A stretch of DNA of 21,199 nt. Origin: Mucidula mucida (taxonomy: Eukaryota; Basidiomycota; Agaricomycetes; Agaricales; Physalacriaceae). A program made the translations under genes and the position numbers. Below are positions 19,099-21,199 of this stretch, one piece after another; the first letter of the stretch is position 1; every line of letters starts with the position of its first letter. A model generated the notes under the pieces. It did not search any database and was not told the DNA's origin. It saw nothing but the letters and a program-made list of their open reading frames with translations. Location: assembly GCA_015501055.1 (NCBI GenBank), contig JADNYV010000581.1, positions 1 through 21,199 of the forward strand, written 5' to 3'.

Positions 19099-21199
19099 AT
19101 GTCGACTATGACACTCCAGAGTACCAGCCGCCGAAACCCGTTCGCGTCGACGAACACGGGGAACCAGAACGCGGCTCAAGGTGAGCAAACAGCTGCACCT
19201 AACCAAGTCGAAAGGATTTCCCAGGAACAACACGGCAAAATCCTCGTTCCAGATAGTGAAGTCCCGAGACTCCTAGTCTGCGTACCGACTCTGTCAAGAT
19301 TGAGAGTCAGGGAATCCCCGAAAGGAGACATCTGAGCCGAAGGAAGGAAACTCCTTCTCAGAGATCAGCCAGAGTGCACTCGATGGGAGTTACTCCCTAG
19401 AGTACAACTACGATGGGCACGCACATCAGATTATGACCCGACATCAGGTCAAATCCCTTGGACATCTGCGCAGCCACGGCGCCGACACAGCAGTTCCAAC
19501 CGGTCCATGCGTAGCAGTAGTCCTGTACTTGTAAATCTACATCAAATAATTTAGTGTGTTGAGCCCGGAACAAGAAACCGCGGTTCACCAAAGCCGAAAG
19601 CATATGCGTCCGGAAGAACAAGAAAGAATCAACCGTTGCACTCGAAAGGTTTACTATCGAGGAAGTAACCGACGAAGGTTCTGCATCCTCGAAAGAGGAA
19701 GAAGCTGGCCAGGTCAAACAACCGGAGGCAGGATCCTCAAAGGACAAAGGCAAAGGAGTAGACCCACAAAACTAGGGTGCTGCTAACCTTGATGAACATG
19801 ATCTTGATATTGATGGGCAGCGAGCCGCCCTCGAATCCTTCAAGATCCAGAAACAACTTGAAGTTTCTGAGAAAGTGAAACAAACAAGAGGATCTCGCCA
19901 CGGAAATTGAGATCTCATCGGCCGCTGTCAGCGATGAAGACTCCGACCGGTCAAACACAAGAAACACAAGACCAAGAAAGTCAAGAAGTCCAAGAAAGCT
20001 CGTCGCGAGAGCTCAGACCCATGTCGGATCTGATGGAGATCATATTCGTGATGTGGTTCACGACCGTCCAAGCGCGCCAAAGAGAAGGCGAAATTGAGTT
20101 CTAGCAAATCCAAGACCTCGGCACCATTGGATCAGTTAGCCAGGTCGCACTGGTAGTCACCTTGCCCGTGTTCTGAAAGTCAAGCCGAAGATGAACAAAC
20201 ATCCCGTAAATCCAGGCGTAAACCATCAGACAGTTCGAGCAGTTCATCAGATAGTTCTGATGATGAGTCTGACTCGAGTTTGTCGTCGTCGGATTCCAGT
20301 AGTTCAAGCTCTGATAGTGATAGCTTCGGATTCTGACAGTTCGAGCTCGAGCTCATCCAGTTCATCCAGCTCGGACTCGGACTTGACTGTCCGACATAAG
20401 AAATTCCAAAGCAAGAAGCACAAACATGGAGAAGAGAAACATCGTGGCCACAAGAGCAAGTCGTCTAGATCGAAGCACAAGCATTGTTGCGATAACCCGA
20501 CTCTCTTAAAGCCGGATCCCCCTGAAAAAATAAATGGGGCACCGGATCTTCGCGTGTTCATGAAGTTCATAACGGATGGAACTGCTTACGTGCGTGATGG
20601 TCGTGTCCCAAAGAGAATCGAGTATTAAAACTGTCCCGATTCCTAACAGGTACGGCACAAGACTTCTACGTGTCTAGCGTATCGGACGACCCAAAGGGCT
20701 GGCGTCTCCGTCAGTTCTTTGTTGCACTTATAACTATTGTTTTCCATTAACTTTCCGACTTGATCAACGCGCTAAGTTGAGATGCCTTTAGAATGACCGA
20801 ACCGTTCGGCAGTACTCGGAGGAGCTTCGTGAACTCTTCAACACTGTTGATTGTTGGACAAGCGGGAGAAGGTCCACAAGTTTGGTCCGGATTAAAACAA
20901 GAATATCCAGCAAGGCTTGTGGCGCGAAAAGTTGAAATCCGAAGTGTCTTCTTTGAAGACGTGGAACGACAGGCAGAACTGGTTGAACTGATAGAGAATG
21001 TCGCATCTGGAAATAGCGCCCAAAGAGAAGTCTAAGGACTATTAGTGCATTGAATTAGCACCAAAAAACGGATACAGCTCACCATTTGCACGCGGTTCAT
21101 CCCCGAAGACTTTCAGGAACGTCGAAGAAGTTCAAACTCGTAAAGAAAGGACGACCAGAATCAAGGGAACACGGCAAGAACACATCGCTGCATGGACAG
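19099..21199 (+). pseudogene. Degenerate gag of a second Ty3/gypsy family
   Basis: The ATG at 19099 opens 78 codons (NPFASTNTGNQ...) and the frame then breaks repeatedly. A Lys-rich stretch (HKKHKTKKVKKSKKARRES, near 19960-20010) is followed by a Ser/Asp-rich tract (about 20220-20385) and a basic His/Lys stretch. The retrotransposon-gag capsid follows in pieces: LKPDPPEKINGAPDLRVFM, ITDGTAYVRDGRVPKR (20508-20628), FLTGTAQDFYV and GWRLRQFF (after a shift at about 20628), then VWSGLKQEYPARL and DVERQAELVELIENVASG (about 20880-21010). The family differs from elements 1 and 2. No zinc knuckle or pol is reached before the window ends. Numerous stops and shifts make it non-functional. Confidence 0.8.
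20228..20386 (+). repeat. Ser/Asp-coding low-complexity tract
   Basis: The tract is built of AGC/TCA/TCC/GAT/GAC codons that give runs of Ser broken by Asp, with one frame change near 20325. It lies between two basic stretches of the degenerate gag. Confidence 0.65.

Noticed and set aside
1..21199. CRISPR arrays, bacterial operons, tRNA or rRNA genes
   Set aside because: No regularly spaced direct repeats, Shine-Dalgarno-led gene clusters, or clover-leaf or rRNA motifs were seen. The window is eukaryotic in gene structure.

Overview
The window looks like nuclear DNA of a filamentous fungus, most likely a basidiomycete (Agaricomycete). Genes are split by 44-54-nt GT-AG introns, one gene is a fungal-type epsin, and more than half of the window is Ty3/gypsy retrotransposon sequence of fungal chromovirus type. 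The species cannot be fixed from this sequence alone.

Layout. 1-119 is the 3' end of an unidentified gene with an acidic tail. 357-688 (minus) may be a small spliced gene of unknown function. 1678-3618 is a complete eight-exon epsin-like gene (ENTH domain plus clathrin and adaptor peptide motifs) that includes a 12-nt microexon. 3927-4806 is an 880-bp non-autonomous inverted-repeat transposon with 146-bp terminal inverted repeats and a 9-bp target-site duplication, as in Mutator-like elements. 5431-6814 is a multi-exon gene for a fungal HNH nuclease-domain protein. 6861-7700 is a rearranged partial copy of the epsin gene: the 5' part is in direct orientation with introns retained, and the 3' part is inverted.

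From 7701 to 18939 two copies of one chromodomain-type Ty3/gypsy element lie head to head. Element 1 (plus, 7701-12436) has a 5' LTR, leader, gag and pol, but stops inside the integrase. Element 2 (minus, 12437-18939) is full length with two LTRs, gag, protease, reverse transcriptase, RNase H, integrase and a C-terminal chromodomain. Both carry many single-base frameshifts. The two LTRs of element 2 differ by four 1-nt indels and no substitutions, so part of this decay may be sequencing error in a young insertion. The LTR holds a TATA box and, about 30 nt downstream, a 12-nt block perfectly complementary to the site just inside the LTR. This suggests self-primed reverse transcription of the Tf1 kind. 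From 18940 to the right edge lies the degenerate leader and gag of a second, unrelated Ty3/gypsy family.

How the parts relate. The epsin and HNH genes are ordinary chromosomal genes. The partial epsin copy is the landing site of element 1, and the right-hand side of the window is a nest of retrotransposons whose junctions do not show the expected target-site duplications.
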